From contig NZ_JAMXFD010000013.1 in assembly GCF_025370875.1 (NCBI RefSeq), positions 62,001 through 126,000 on the forward strand: a stretch of DNA of 64,000 nucleotides, read 5' to 3'. Made by a program: the position numbers and the translations under genes. The notes beneath the pieces were generated by a model. The model was not told the DNA's origin. It saw only the letters and a list, made by a program, of their open reading frames with translations, and did not search any database. This DNA comes from Laspinema palackyanum D2c. GTDB lineage: Bacteria > Cyanobacteriota > Cyanobacteriia > Cyanobacteriales > Laspinemataceae. Below are positions 17,084 to 26,310 of the stretch, piece after piece. The stretch's first letter is position 1; every line of letters starts with the position of its first letter.

Positions 17084-17635
17084 TTAGTCTCCCGAAACTG
17101 TAAGGGATGATTTTGTAGCAATCACATTTAAACTAATTAAGGTATTTATGAGGCGTAAACTACTGCAGTCGTCGAATAGATTAAATTCGGAGACTTGCTC
17201 ATATTCGGCAAACCCAACCTCGCCGAGATACATTGCTAAAGTTTCACTATCAAACCCTACTTTATGAACATCATACTGGTCTACCTGGCCTCCAAACATA
17301 ATCCTCATCAAGTGATGGCGTTCTAAAGGAAGTAAATTAGGATTAAGATAAAGCCAACATAAAACTTTCAAATCTGGAACGCTAACCAAGAGTTTCCCTC
17401 CAGGCTTTAAGACACGATGCCATTCTTTTAAGGTATTAATCAGTTCATTATTCAAGCCATAGTGAAAATGTTCTAGCACATGGCTGGCATAAATGGCTTC
17501 AATGGAATTGGTTTCAAACTGACTCAAGTCAGCCGCATCACCCACATAATCTACTTCGGGACGCTGTTCAATATCTAAGATTTTCCAATCCGGGTGAGGT
17601 TCTTTCCCTCCGATATGCAATCTAATAGGAGTCAT
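17084..17635 (-). CDS. SAM-dependent methyltransferase (class I), short
   Basis: A 183-residue protein with the layout of the Methyltransf_11 group. It lacks a glycine-rich motif I. Instead it starts RLHIGGKEPHPDWKILDIE, followed by EAIYASHVLEHF and HRVLKPGGKLLVSVPDL. This variant is common near glycosyltransferase genes. It sits 3' of the large SPINDLY-type glycosyltransferase on the same strand with a 338-base gap. The substrate is unknown; modification of a glycan or of a surface protein is a guess from context. Confidence 0.82.
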   Translation of the reverse strand: MTPIRLHIGGKEPHPDWKILDIEQRPEVDYVGDAADLSQFETNSIEAIYASHVLEHFHYGLNNELINTLKEWHRVLKPGGKLLVSVPDLKVLCWLYLNPNLLPLERHHLMRIMFGGQVDQYDVHKVGFDSETLAMYLGEVGFAEYEQVSEFNLFDDCSSLRLINTLISLNVIATKSSLTVSGD

Positions 17636-17866
17636 TTGGAGTTAAGTCCTGAGCGATATATAAATAAAGTGACCTATTGTGACCCCAAATCAGAGGGAGC
17701 AGTGAGAATTGCCACCGCTGTAGTCTGAGCAGTTCTCTCACTAGCTGGGTTACAACTGATTTAGGATCGCTATAGCCCAATAAATTGCAATTATAAATTT
17801 ATGAGGCTAGTCATCCTGTGATCCTATCATAATAGGCCTGGTATCGGGATAAATGAATCAAGTTTT

Positions 17867-17995
17867 ATGAAACCAAACCCCGGTGACATTCTCGGGCAAC
17901 CCATTAATGGTAAAGGGTTTCAGATTTTAGGGAAGATCAAGCCTATCGGGTTGGGGTTTGGAGTTAACAAGATTTACGAAAGACCACGGACATAA
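17867..17995 (+). pseudogene. Possible decayed start of a Ser/Thr kinase gene
   Basis: A 42-codon frame beginning MKPNPGDILGQPINGKGFQI and continuing LGKIKPIGLGFG. The pattern recalls the N terminus of cyanobacterial Hanks-type kinases (GQ-x-L-N-GRYQI-x-x-x-L-G-x-GGFG), but it stops at 17995 and overlaps the 3' end of the glycosyltransferase gene on the other strand. It may be a remnant or chance. Confidence 0.2.
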
Positions 17996-20223
17996 GTTTC
18001 CCACATTTGGGTATATGCATTTTCCATCTCTCGGGTAAATTTTTGGGCATTCCAAAGCGGGGCAGTTTGTCGCGATCGCCGCAGTCGCCAGGAGATATCT
18101 TGCCGCAAAGATGAATCGGTGCCTAGGCGAACCCCCCATTCTACATACTCCTCATCCGTCCAAGCAATCCCCTCGGTGACACCGACGTTCATCATCATCG
18201 TATAGCTGTTCCTGGCTGCAAATTGTTCCCCTACCCGGGTGACGAGGGGAATCCCCATCCAGAGGGTTTCTAATGTGGTGGTTGCGCCGTTATAAGGATA
18301 GGTGTCGAGGACGATATCGGCGATGCCTAAGTTCGCACGATGAATCGCTTCCGAGGGAGTAGGCGGCAAAAATCGGAGGCGATCGCACGCTACTCCTTCT
18401 TCTTCCGCCAGGTTAATAAAGAACGTCTGGATGGATTGGTTATCCGCAAAACCTTTAATCAAAAAGTAACTATTTGGCACTTGTTTAATAATTTCCATTT
18501 GCAGTCGTGCCGTATCTGGATGACGTTTATAACCTTTCTGGCCACTGAAATACACAATGGCATCACTCGGAATATTCAACTCATCACGACGAAGCGTCGG
18601 TACACCGACCTCAAACCCGTCCACGGCAATATAAGTTTCAGGTAATCGCCAGATTTTTTCCCGGTAATACTCCTGAGCAGATTCAGGCAAAACGTAAGGA
18701 TCGGCAATAAAATAATCGATCATCGGAATCCCCGAAGCATCCCAGCCGAGCCAAGTGACTTGTATAGGAGCAGGTTTCAGTGCCATTACCTCACAGGTAA
18801 CATCCATCGTAATACTATCGAGATCGATTAATATATCAATGTCATCCTGATAAATTTGCTCCGCTATTTCCCAATTGTTACCTCCCAGCTTTCGAGGACA
18901 TTCTATTTCATGGATATACCACTCATTTAATGGGTCTCCCACCTCCGGATTAGTGACAAGATAACCGTGAATTTTAAACCGTTCGCGATTGTGATACTGG
19001 ATTAACCATCGCACCAACCACCCAACGGAATGAACCTTCAAACAATGAGAAATATAGCCAATGTTTAGTCTTTTGGAGAGAACATTAGACTTGGGTTTAG
19101 GATTGCCATTTGAGGGTTGATAATAGGGTCTGACCTGTTCAACTTGCTGATTCAAAAATTGGAAATGCCACTGGCATCGTTCCAATAACTGATTCATAAT
19201 CTCTCGGTTCTCTCGGGGTTGATCTCGAAAGTAGGGGAAAAAATAGCCGGAAGTCAGTAAACGTGCCACCGTTGCTTGCGGAAGTGGAGTCGGTTCTTGT
19301 GCAATCAAAGACGCGAGCAACCGTTCCTGTTCTTCGATAGTTGAACAAACGGTTTCCCAGTGACCCCCTGCACTCATTAGGCCCCTCATTAATAAGTGAT
19401 TTGCAAAAATTTTTTCAGGCAGTGTCTTCACCAGGGAATAGCATTTTTTCGCTAATTCTATTCCTTTGGAGTAATCAATTCCATATTGATAAAAAGCCGC
19501 TAAATGCCTTAAAACTTCCAGATTGTGTTCATCGATTTGCAAAGCCATCTCCAAAATAGAGATTGCTATTCTAATTTGTCTCAGAGAGTAACCAATTTCC
19601 AAAGAAGCGGGCAATAAAATCCCAATCACATCGTAATGCTCCCGGAGATGGGGTAGAGCCGCTTCTATAAAGTCTAGGGATGACGGTTGTATGGGATGAT
19701 GTGATAAAATTTCGCCGAAGACTTGCAGTAACTTGTCTCGATCCAAGCATCCCTTGTCAGGCTGTTGTAGCAAGTCGCTCACTCCCCAGTCTCTCAGTTC
19801 TTCTCCCCCAAAATTGTCAAGAGAAATCCCCAGGTGAATTAAGGATAAAAGGTTATTGAGGTCTTCCGGGTTAATTTCTCTGATATGCCCGCGAATCAAC
19901 CAAGCTTGTAGCCGATCTGCTCCCGTTTCTTGATATTGTGCTTCTTGTTCCAGAATATCTAACAACTCTGCCGTCCATGAGTCCACCTGCTCCTCTTCTC
20001 CATCCAGCATTCCCAAGAGCCATGTGCTAGTTGCCTCTTCTTCTTTTCGTTGCAATAGCAACATTAATCCCAAATGCCAGTAGTGGGATTTCACATCCGG
20101 TTCTGCTTCTATAGCCTGTTCATAGAGAGTCGTGGCTTTGCTATAGTCTCCGGTCCGCCTATATTGCTCAACTTGTTCCCGGAATAAATTTTTATCCCAG
20201 GGTTGGCTAGAAAAAAATGTCAT
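17974..20223 (-). CDS. TPR protein with SPINDLY-type O-GlcNAc transferase domain
   Basis: A 749-residue protein. The N-terminal half has TPR-like helices (for example ATTLYEQAIEAEPDVKSHYW) and further helical repeats to about 370. The C-terminal half is a GT41-type domain, with LNIGYISHCLKVHSVGWL, TWLGWDASGIPMIDYFIAD, YFSGQKGYKRHPDTARL and DTYPYNGATTTLETLWMGIP followed by VTRVGEQFAARNSYTMM. These match the bacterial SPINDLY/OGT family that transfers a sugar from a nucleotide donor to Ser/Thr of proteins. An ATG at 20223 is chosen over a GTG at 20235 because the GTG has no spaced ribosome site. Methyltransferase and pilin genes flank it, so pilin or another surface protein is a plausible target. 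Confidence 0.88.
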   Translation of the reverse strand: MTFFSSQPWDKNLFREQVEQYRRTGDYSKATTLYEQAIEAEPDVKSHYWHLGLMLLLQRKEEEATSTWLLGMLDGEEEQVDSWTAELLDILEQEAQYQETGADRLQAWLIRGHIREINPEDLNNLLSLIHLGISLDNFGGEELRDWGVSDLLQQPDKGCLDRDKLLQVFGEILSHHPIQPSSLDFIEAALPHLREHYDVIGILLPASLEIGYSLRQIRIAISILEMALQIDEHNLEVLRHLAAFYQYGIDYSKGIELAKKCYSLVKTLPEKIFANHLLMRGLMSAGGHWETVCSTIEEQERLLASLIAQEPTPLPQATVARLLTSGYFFPYFRDQPRENREIMNQLLERCQWHFQFLNQQVEQVRPYYQPSNGNPKPKSNVLSKRLNIGYISHCLKVHSVGWLVRWLIQYHNRERFKIHGYLVTNPEVGDPLNEWYIHEIECPRKLGGNNWEIAEQIYQDDIDILIDLDSITMDVTCEVMALKPAPIQVTWLGWDASGIPMIDYFIADPYVLPESAQEYYREKIWRLPETYIAVDGFEVGVPTLRRDELNIPSDAIVYFSGQKGYKRHPDTARLQMEIIKQVPNSYFLIKGFADNQSIQTFFINLAEEEGVACDRLRFLPPTPSEAIHRANLGIADIVLDTYPYNGATTTLETLWMGIPLVTRVGEQFAARNSYTMMMNVGVTEGIAWTDEEYVEWGVRLGTDSSLRQDISWRLRRSRQTAPLWNAQKFTREMENAYTQMWETYVRGLS

Positions 20224-20838
20224 AATCCAAATCACCCATCAAAACTTTTCAATTTCGCCGCTTTTATGTTAAAATAACCCGGTTGTTTTGGCGGGTTGCG
20301 AGGTATCAATTAGATTGCCCCTGCGTTAGCATTTTCTATTGTATTGTAAAATATTAGGTAGGGTTTTAATCGGACCCAAACTTCATTTCCCTAGTTTTCC
20401 ACCTCTGAAACGCTGGATTGATTCCATCTCGTTTAAGATTGCTACAGTAAAAGAGCCTATTAAGTAGAAAAATAAATGATGATGCTTGTTGAAAAACCTC
20501 ATGGCATCATGGATAAAATATGGGGGCCCAATTGATAGAAGTGATAGAACTGATTTGACTGCATTTTTGATTCAATTTAGGGCGGAAGCAACTCACCCCT
20601 CGGTGATATGTTTATCCAATTAACGGTAATTTTATATTAACTTTAATGATTTCTAGATCAGTATATCTTAAAAAGCCGGTCAGCAATGAGCAGTTTTTAT
20701 CCCTTGTGAAAATGATGATTGGATATAAATATGGGGAGGGGATTTTATTACCCCTCCCCCATTACAGCCAATCTGACGATTGGCTCTCTAAACCTTGGAA
20801 GAATTATCTAGGACAGGTATAGCCTTGCCGATGGAAAA
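20224..20838. other. Intergenic region between the glycosyltransferase and pilin genes
   Basis: AT-rich, without a convincing gene on either strand. The part next to the pilin gene contains the hairpin listed at 20733..20759. Confidence 0.45.
20733..20759 (-). terminator. Strong hairpin 3' of the pilin gene
   Basis: GGGGAGGGG / CCCCTCCCC perfect 9-base stem with a nine-base AT loop, about 80 bases downstream of the pilin stop on the minus strand. It is followed by ATATTTATA rather than a pure T-run, so it may stabilise the mRNA end or terminate weakly. Confidence 0.55.
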
Positions 20839-21369
20839 TTACTCACCCAGGTTGACCATAGCACCACAGTCAGTCGCAGCACCACCCAGAGTTGGACTAC
20901 CGGCTTCTGCTTTCGGTAATTTTTCTTCGCACAATAAAGCACGAGTGGTGGATTGAGAAGTAGTCTCATCTACTTCTGCCCAGACTAAACCTGTGTAGGG
21001 CTTGAGTCCATTAGTTAGAGTGGAAGCCAAAATAGCAAGTCCGGAATTCGCAGTAGTGGGAGCTGGTGGATTGAACTCATATTTATAATTAGTTGTTTCA
21101 GTCTGGATACCCACGCCGAGTTCACTATAAGCGCCAAATCGACCTTTTTCTAAGAAGAAAGCTTGTTGTGCACGGTTCATTGCACCAACGTTGTTACGAG
21201 CTTCTACTTGCTTGGCTTTGTTGGCTTGGCTGAGTAAAGAAGGTAACGCCACAGCCGCTAAAATACCGATGATGATAACTACGACGAGCAGTTCGATTAA
21301 GGTGAAGCCTTCTTCCTGCTTTTTGATATTCAGATGTTGCAGGAATTTCGTTTTAAATTCGGTCTTCAT
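20839..21369 (-). CDS. pilA: Type IV major pilin-like protein (PilA family)
   Basis: A 176-residue prepilin. A leader of about 20 residues with KKQEEG precedes the cleavage motif G|FTLIELLVVVIIIGILAA, with Glu5 of the mature protein present, then ALPSLLSQANKAKQVEARNN. The C-terminal domain has two cysteines (LLCEEK, DCGAM) that could form the pilin disulphide loop. The start at 21369 is chosen over 21453 because CAGGAGA lies just before it and the extra residues are not pilin-like. Export and assembly need PilD, PilB and PilQ, not in this window. It could be a major pilin or a minor pilin-like pseudopilin. Confidence 0.9.
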   Translation of the reverse strand: MKTEFKTKFLQHLNIKKQEEGFTLIELLVVVIIIGILAAVALPSLLSQANKAKQVEARNNVGAMNRAQQAFFLEKGRFGAYSELGVGIQTETTNYKYEFNPPAPTTANSGLAILASTLTNGLKPYTGLVWAEVDETTSQSTTRALLCEEKLPKAEAGSPTLGGAATDCGAMVNLGE

Positions 21370-21477
21370 AACAGTAAGTCTCCTGGATGTGTGGGATGCT
21401 TGATTTCTAACTCCTGGAAATAACTTACCCAGCTTCAGAGCATTTGATATCACCCTCGGGGAAAAATTTTTTCTTTC

Positions 21478-22803
21478 TCAAGCTAAACGTTCCAAAAGCA
21501 CGTACAGAAACACTTCTAGGTTACTCAAAAATCCCACCACCTCTTGAAATGCCTGGTTCTGGCTGACTGGCTCTAAGGTTACCGGATTGAGTGGTCTAAT
21601 TTTCAGCCAGCGTTCCACTAAGGATGGAACGGATTGGGGGCCTTCCCATAAGGGGAGGAGGCAGGACGCTATACCACTGCCCACTTTTAGCGGTATTACC
21701 GTTGGCGCAGAGAGATAGCGGCTCACCTCAAAAGGTCTTTGATATCCAATACAGTCAATTAGGTTTTCCTTAACTTGGGCAGTTTTTAGCTGTGGATGGA
21801 GATGCACCCTTGTAGTGTCCCAGTCAGATTCGGTCCATTCCTCCACCGGCAGAAACGGTTCAGCAGGGTTGGGATGACCACACCAAAAGTCTAATAACCG
21901 ATGAATCGGTTGTAACAATTCAAATAAATGTAACTGGTCTTCTATTTCCAGCCCGGGTAAACTCATCGCCAGGAAGGTCGGCAAATCATCGGGAGATTGA
22001 AATAGCTCGGTCAAGTCCCAATGCCGCCAGTTCACCATGTTGATGAATTCTAAATTAGCTGCACTCAAACTGGCGAACAGCTCAGGAATGGTGTACCCTT
22101 TATCTCCCTGTAACAAATAATTGGCTAAATAAAATTCTGGATCGTTTTCTCGCGAAGTCTTCCAGGTCGTTTGTTTCAAATAAATGTCATCTTTTAAAGA
22201 CTTCATCACCTCTTGGACGATAGCAATCTCCATGTCTCCAGGATTGCTTTCCATTAAACCCATCATTTTAAAAACATCTTGAGCGCGATAATACACCCCC
22301 CTCTGAAATAAGCTATGAAGATTTCCTCGGATAATTCCCTGGGGCTTAAGCACTAATTTTAAAGATTGCAAGCCTAATACTAAATCCGGAAGAAGATAGA
22401 GGACATCATCGCAATTTATGTAGTCAAATGTCTGGCCTAATTTCGGAAGTTCTTCGATACTTAAGCAGTGAAATTCGGAATTTTCAATTCCATGATGAGC
22501 CAGTCGTTTTCGAGCGAGCTTGACCGATTCTTCTGATAGATCTATCCCGACAATTTTCGCGCCCGGATTGGCTGCAGCTAATGCTAAAGCTTTATAACCA
22601 CTTCCACATCCTGCATCTAAAATAACTTTTCCTTGAGGATTGACCACCGATTTATTACGAAGATAAAACGGAGTAACGATGTTGTGAATAAATAAAAAAT
22701 TATTATTACCTTGAGGAGAGGCTTCTATCGGGTGGCGAGGATAAGGCCCTGTATCAAATTGATGACGAATTTTTTCTAGCAATTCTGAATTTTGCTCTTC
22801 CAT
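21478..22803 (-). CDS. SAM-dependent methyltransferase with long C-terminal domain
   Basis: A 441-residue protein. The N-terminal SAM domain (about 50-190) has ILDAGCGSGYKALALA (motif I), VGIDLSEESVKLARKRL (motif II) and FDYINCDDVLYLLPD. The C-terminal half is helical, resembling the regulatory-type extension found in some bacterial protein methyltransferases (a region with WRHWDLTELFQ). It begins FDTGPYPRHPIEASPQGNN, a segment seen in cyanobacterial relatives. It lies upstream of the pilin gene on the same strand, 108 bases away. The target is unknown. Methylation of a surface protein or glycan would suit its neighbours. Confidence 0.82.
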   Translation of the reverse strand: MEEQNSELLEKIRHQFDTGPYPRHPIEASPQGNNNFLFIHNIVTPFYLRNKSVVNPQGKVILDAGCGSGYKALALAAANPGAKIVGIDLSEESVKLARKRLAHHGIENSEFHCLSIEELPKLGQTFDYINCDDVLYLLPDLVLGLQSLKLVLKPQGIIRGNLHSLFQRGVYYRAQDVFKMMGLMESNPGDMEIAIVQEVMKSLKDDIYLKQTTWKTSRENDPEFYLANYLLQGDKGYTIPELFASLSAANLEFINMVNWRHWDLTELFQSPDDLPTFLAMSLPGLEIEDQLHLFELLQPIHRLLDFWCGHPNPAEPFLPVEEWTESDWDTTRVHLHPQLKTAQVKENLIDCIGYQRPFEVSRYLSAPTVIPLKVGSGIASCLLPLWEGPQSVPSLVERWLKIRPLNPVTLEPVSQNQAFQEVVGFLSNLEVFLYVLLERLA

Positions 22804-22904
22804 TTAGCCTAGACCCCTAGATTCCAGATAGGTTGAATAATTTTATATGGGATGATTCTACTTCCCGAATTGAGATGATTAAAAGGAAAGTCACCCTTGA
22901 TGGG

Positions 22905-23438
22905 TTAATTCCCTTCTCCTGTGCCGCCCGTACCTGGCGCATTGTCCCCGCCTGTTTCAGGAACTAGCAGATTGGGCGCTCCCAAACCATTATCGGGCCG
23001 ATCGCCACCAGGTAGCTCGAATAGGTCGCCGGAACTGGGGATGGTGGCTAGGGCAACCCGATCGCCTCCTACGGACCTCAGCAAATCCAGCACCTGCATC
23101 ACGTCATTATAACTGGCCATCTTCGACGCCGAAAGCACAATCAACCCCTCGGGTCTAGCTCTTTTATAAGTCAACAATAACTGATACAGTTGCTCCCGGG
23201 TGACGGGTTGTCTATCCACATAAGTTTGTCCCAGTTGGTCCACGCTGACAAACAGTTTCAACTCTTGCATCTGTACCGTCCCCGTCTCCGCCTGTGGCAA
23301 ATCGACGTTCACCGCCTGTTGGCGGGTCAGTTGCAATGCCGCTAGGAGAAAAAAGGTCAAAATACAAAAGATGACGTCGATGAGCGGAATCAACTCGATG
23401 CGAGCTTCTTCCATTTCTGACTCATAGTTAATCTTCAT
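22905..23438 (-). CDS. exbD: ExbD/TolR family biopolymer transport protein
   Basis: A 177-residue protein with the family layout: short cytoplasmic N terminus (MKINYESEMEEARIELIPL), one membrane helix with the conserved Asp (IDVIFCILTFFLLAAL, about 20-37) and a periplasmic domain, then a Gly/Pro-rich tail. Together with ExbB it uses the proton gradient to drive TonB-dependent outer-membrane transport or a Tol-like system. The start at 23438 has GGGAGG upstream and is preferred over 23483. The exbB gene ends 75 bases upstream, so the two form an operon. No tonB gene is visible. Confidence 0.9.
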   Translation of the reverse strand: MKINYESEMEEARIELIPLIDVIFCILTFFLLAALQLTRQQAVNVDLPQAETGTVQMQELKLFVSVDQLGQTYVDRQPVTREQLYQLLLTYKRARPEGLIVLSASKMASYNDVMQVLDLLRSVGGDRVALATIPSSGDLFELPGGDRPDNGLGAPNLLVPETGGDNAPGTGGTGEGN

Positions 23439-23513
23439 CCGGCGATCGCCTCCCAGAAATTCCAAAGGGGTAAAAAATAGCAAGCGGCAGGAATTCCCCC
23501 CGCTTCATCTAAC

Positions 23514-24344
23514 TTAATTCGACTGGTCCGAGGAATTCAAGCCATCAATCTTGTTCGTTCTATCCTGGGGCTGATCCCCTATTTCTGGGTAGCCTTTACT
23601 ATGATTCACAGACCCTTCGGGTTTAACTGTGAACCCACTGTCTGGGACCGTTCTGCTTGCCCAAGATGCGGGAGTTTCTGGCGCACCACTGCGATTGTGG
23701 TGGATTTGGCTCCAATACTGGCGATACAGCAACTCCAGTTCATTCCCACATTTGCGGAAAATTTTGACCTGGTTAACTAGCAAACCTTGAAATAGACGAT
23801 AGAAGGCTAAACTCGTAATGGCCACGATTAGACCAAATGCGGTACTAACTAGGGCTGCACCGATGCCAGTGGTCACTCCAGCGGTGGCTCCCGTGCCGAT
23901 GTCTCCCAAGCGGATTGAACCGAGGGATTCAATTAACCCCAGAACGGTCCCGAGTAACCCGAGTAAAGGTGCTAAAGCAATGACTGCTTCTAATACTTTA
24001 TCACCCCGGCGCATAGTGGCGATTTCTTCTTCTGCCCCGGCTTCTAATGCTAACCGAAAGACTTCGGGATCGGCATTTTGTAAGCGCAAAGGGGCATGGA
24101 GAAAGCGTCCGATCGGGCGCTTGCTGGCTTGTCGGGCCACTTCTTGGGCGACTCGCCAATCATATCGCGCTGCTTCTAGGACGCGGTTAGCCGTTTCTTT
24201 TTCTTTGCTGACGACGGTTGCCCAAAACCAACTGCGCTCTAAAATGGTGGCGACGGCGAGGATGGATAAAATTAATAAGGGCCACAAGGGCCACATGGAT
24301 ACGCCGCCTTTCTCAAAAATATCTTGGATAGTGTCTATATTCAC
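23514..24344 (-). CDS. exbB: ExbB/TolQ/MotA family proton channel protein
   Basis: A 276-residue membrane protein with three helices (about 15-38, 115-140 and 155-185). The MotA/ExbB core is visible as [20 protein letters not shown] and [17 protein letters not shown]. The C-terminal 60 residues are hydrophilic. It is the proton-channel partner of the ExbD protein encoded just downstream. The pair could energise iron or cobalamin uptake, or a Tol-type envelope function. Confidence 0.9.
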   Translation of the reverse strand: MNIDTIQDIFEKGGVSMWPLWPLLILSILAVATILERSWFWATVVSKEKETANRVLEAARYDWRVAQEVARQASKRPIGRFLHAPLRLQNADPEVFRLALEAGAEEEIATMRRGDKVLEAVIALAPLLGLLGTVLGLIESLGSIRLGDIGTGATAGVTTGIGAALVSTAFGLIVAITSLAFYRLFQGLLVNQVKIFRKCGNELELLYRQYWSQIHHNRSGAPETPASWASRTVPDSGFTVKPEGSVNHSKGYPEIGDQPQDRTNKIDGLNSSDQSN

Positions 24345-24594
24345 GCTTTAGGGGTCCTAATATCAATTGCGATCGCCAGGGGTGAAAACTCCAAGCGATT
24401 TAGGATATGGCATCTCTATTCTAGAAATTTACGATACTTTACAACCAGTCTGAGAGGATTCGGTAGAATTCGAGAATAGGGTGGGCGCTACAAACGCCTC
24501 TGGGTGTTTTCAGCAAACCCTCTGGTCACTCATCTACGATACTAAAAAGATGCCTTCTTTGGGGTTTCAGTATCCCCAGTTCAATGTTCTCATT

Positions 24595-25659
24595 ATGAAA
24601 ATCAGCGAAACAATGCCTCGATGGTTGACTTTGGGATTCGCCTTCCCCTTAATTTTCCTCAACAGTTGGCTGTTGCTGGTGGCGTTTGATTATTTTGACA
24701 AGATCATCAGTATCCTGCTTGCCGCCTCGTTGCTGGCGTTTATTTTGGATTACCCGGTGAATCTACTAGAGCGATATGGGGCCAAACATACCCCAGCGGT
24801 GATTCTGGTGTTTCTGTTGACCTTACTGACTTTGGTGGGGTTGGGGATCACCTTGGTGCCGATCGCCTTAGAACAATTGACGGAGTTAGCCAATCGTTTG
24901 CCGGTTTGGATTAAATCCGGTGCCGCGCAACTCCAGACCCTGCAGGAAATGGCGATCGCCCGCAATTGGCCGGTAGATCTCAGTGGATTGAGCACTCAAC
25001 TGACGGAACGCTTGTCGAGTCAGTTGCAAAATCTCACGGGTCAAGTCCTCAGTTTTGCTGTGGATACGGTCAGTCGCATCTTTGATGTGGTGGTGACTGT
25101 TATCTTGACGTTCTATATGCTCTGGCGCGGACGTAGCCTTTGGGAGGGCTTATTACAATGGTTACCTCCCCGTCTGGCAAAAGAGATGCGGTTCTCTCTC
25201 GGCAAAAATTTCCATAATTATTTTGTGGGTCAAGTCACGGTGGCTTCTTTAATGGGAGTTTCGATGACTTTAGCGTTTTTGGTGTTGCGGGTTCCGTTTG
25301 GTCTGTTATTCGGTTTAGTGGTTGGCGTGTTGAGCCTCATTCCGTTTGGGGCTGGTTTAAGTATTAGTTTGGTGAGTATCTTAGTTGCGTTTAATAATTT
25401 TTGGCTGGGGGTGAAAGTTTTAATTGTGTCCGTGGCGATCGAGCAAAGTATCGAAAGTGGAGTGGCACCGCGATTGTTGGGAGGATTTACGGGTCTTAAT
25501 CCAGTCTGGGTGTTAATTTCCCTGTTGATCGGTGCGAAGTTGGGAGGAGTCCTGGGGGTTCTGATTGCAGTGCCTCTGGCTAGTTTTATCAAAAGCACAG
25601 CAGACAGTTTGCGATCGGAGCCCGATAGTCCCCCGGTTGAAGTGTCCAGTGCTCACTGA
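24595..25659 (+). CDS. AI-2E family transporter
   Basis: A 354-residue integral membrane protein with about eight helices, beginning MKISETMPRWLTLGF. The AI-2E (YdiK/TqsA) family pattern is seen in the N-terminal helix pair, the soluble middle part (LSTQLTERLSSQLQNLTGQV), the segment GLLFGLVVGVLSLIPFGAG and the C-terminal GGVLGVLIAVPLASFIK. Substrates are unclear for most members; some export signalling molecules, others act as antiporters. The first GTG-initiated frame would add 38 residues without membrane character, so the ATG at 24595 is taken. Confidence 0.86.
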   Translation: MKISETMPRWLTLGFAFPLIFLNSWLLLVAFDYFDKIISILLAASLLAFILDYPVNLLERYGAKHTPAVILVFLLTLLTLVGLGITLVPIALEQLTELANRLPVWIKSGAAQLQTLQEMAIARNWPVDLSGLSTQLTERLSSQLQNLTGQVLSFAVDTVSRIFDVVVTVILTFYMLWRGRSLWEGLLQWLPPRLAKEMRFSLGKNFHNYFVGQVTVASLMGVSMTLAFLVLRVPFGLLFGLVVGVLSLIPFGAGLSISLVSILVAFNNFWLGVKVLIVSVAIEQSIESGVAPRLLGGFTGLNPVWVLISLLIGAKLGGVLGVLIAVPLASFIKSTADSLRSEPDSPPVEVSSAH

Positions 25660-25668
25660 TTTATAGAG

Positions 25669-25732
25669 TAGCCCCCGCAGGCGGGCTTCGTCCGTATAGC
25701 CCCACCCTTTAGGGTGCGGGTTTCGAGGGTTT
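25669..25732. repeat. Dispersed GCAGGCGGGC..GGGTGCGGGTTT element, copy A
   Basis: This copy reads CCCGCAGGCGGGCTTCGTC, then CCGTATAGCCCCACCC and a hairpin that ends in GGGTGCGGGTTT. Full copies recur near 30.8 kb and at three sites at 45.3-45.6 kb. It lies between the convergent genes for AI-2E transporter and PetM. Confidence 0.8.
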
Positions 25733-25738
25733 GCAAGG

Positions 25739-25792
25739 ATAAAACAAGCGATCGCCTTCTTGAGGATTCAGGAGGGCGATCGCTTGTTTTAT
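25739..25792. terminator. Bidirectional terminator-like hairpin with HIP1 in the stem
   Basis: Perfect 18-base arms (ATAAAACAAGCGATCGCC and its complement) with an 18-base centre. The plus strand ends in TTGTTTTAT, and the reverse does the same. It lies between convergent genes (AI-2E transporter and petM) and can serve both. Confidence 0.7.
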
Positions 25793-25835
25793 GGATGGGG
25801 TTGGGTGTTGGGGGCGATCGGCCCAAACAAGGGGC

Positions 25836-25940
25836 TTATTCTTCTGCGCCTTGAATTTTGAGTAAGGCGAACCCGAGGACTAAACCGACCATGACTAAGG
25901 CAAAGGCTAAAGAGGCTGTTGTGAAAATTTCACCAGACAT
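25836..25940 (-). CDS. petM: Cytochrome b6-f complex subunit VII (PetM)
   Basis: A 34-residue protein, MSGEIFTTASLAFALVMVGL followed by VLGFALLKIQGAEE. It is one membrane helix with the KIQGAEE-type end (KLQGSEE in other species) that marks PetM, a small subunit of the cytochrome b6-f complex in thylakoid electron transport. AGGAGA lies 9 bases before the ATG. The gene is too short to be caught by usual size cut-offs. It is monocistronic and runs against the AI-2E transporter gene. Confidence 0.88.
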   Translation of the reverse strand: MSGEIFTTASLAFALVMVGLVLGFALLKIQGAEE

Positions 25941-26108
25941 CGTTATAATTTCTCCTAAATTTATGGGCTGAGGACAAGTTCTAGCCAGAGCGCTAAACGG
26001 ATTGCGGTTTAAACCCGCACGGAGTATTGTAGAACACTTCGGACCGGGTTCTGCCAGGAACTACGCGGTGGTTTTGGGAAGGGCGATCGGTCCTCTACCG
26101 CTTCGTTC

Positions 26109-26304
26109 GGACAAGAAACCGGGTTTCTTACCCTAATTTGTTGCCAATAGCCAGAGATTTGTTACAGAAACCCGGTTTCTAACCCCTCTATCGACCTTAC
26201 AGGATTAAAAACACAGGACAAGAAACCGGGTTTCTTGCCCTAATTTGTTGCTAATAGCCAGAGATTTGTTACAGAAACCCGGTTTCTAACCCCTCTATCG
26301 ACCC
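26109..26304. repeat. Two direct copies of an 87-base inverted-repeat element
   Basis: Copies start at 26109 and 26216 (period 107). Each runs from ACAAGAAACCGGGTTTCTT, through CCAGAGATTTGTTACAG, to AGAAACCCGGTTTCTAACCC and CTCTATCGACC. Ends are mutually inverted. The copies differ at only a few positions. The last copy stops a few bases before the pentapeptide gene's stop codon. Confidence 0.85.
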
Positions 26305-26310
26305 AGAAAA

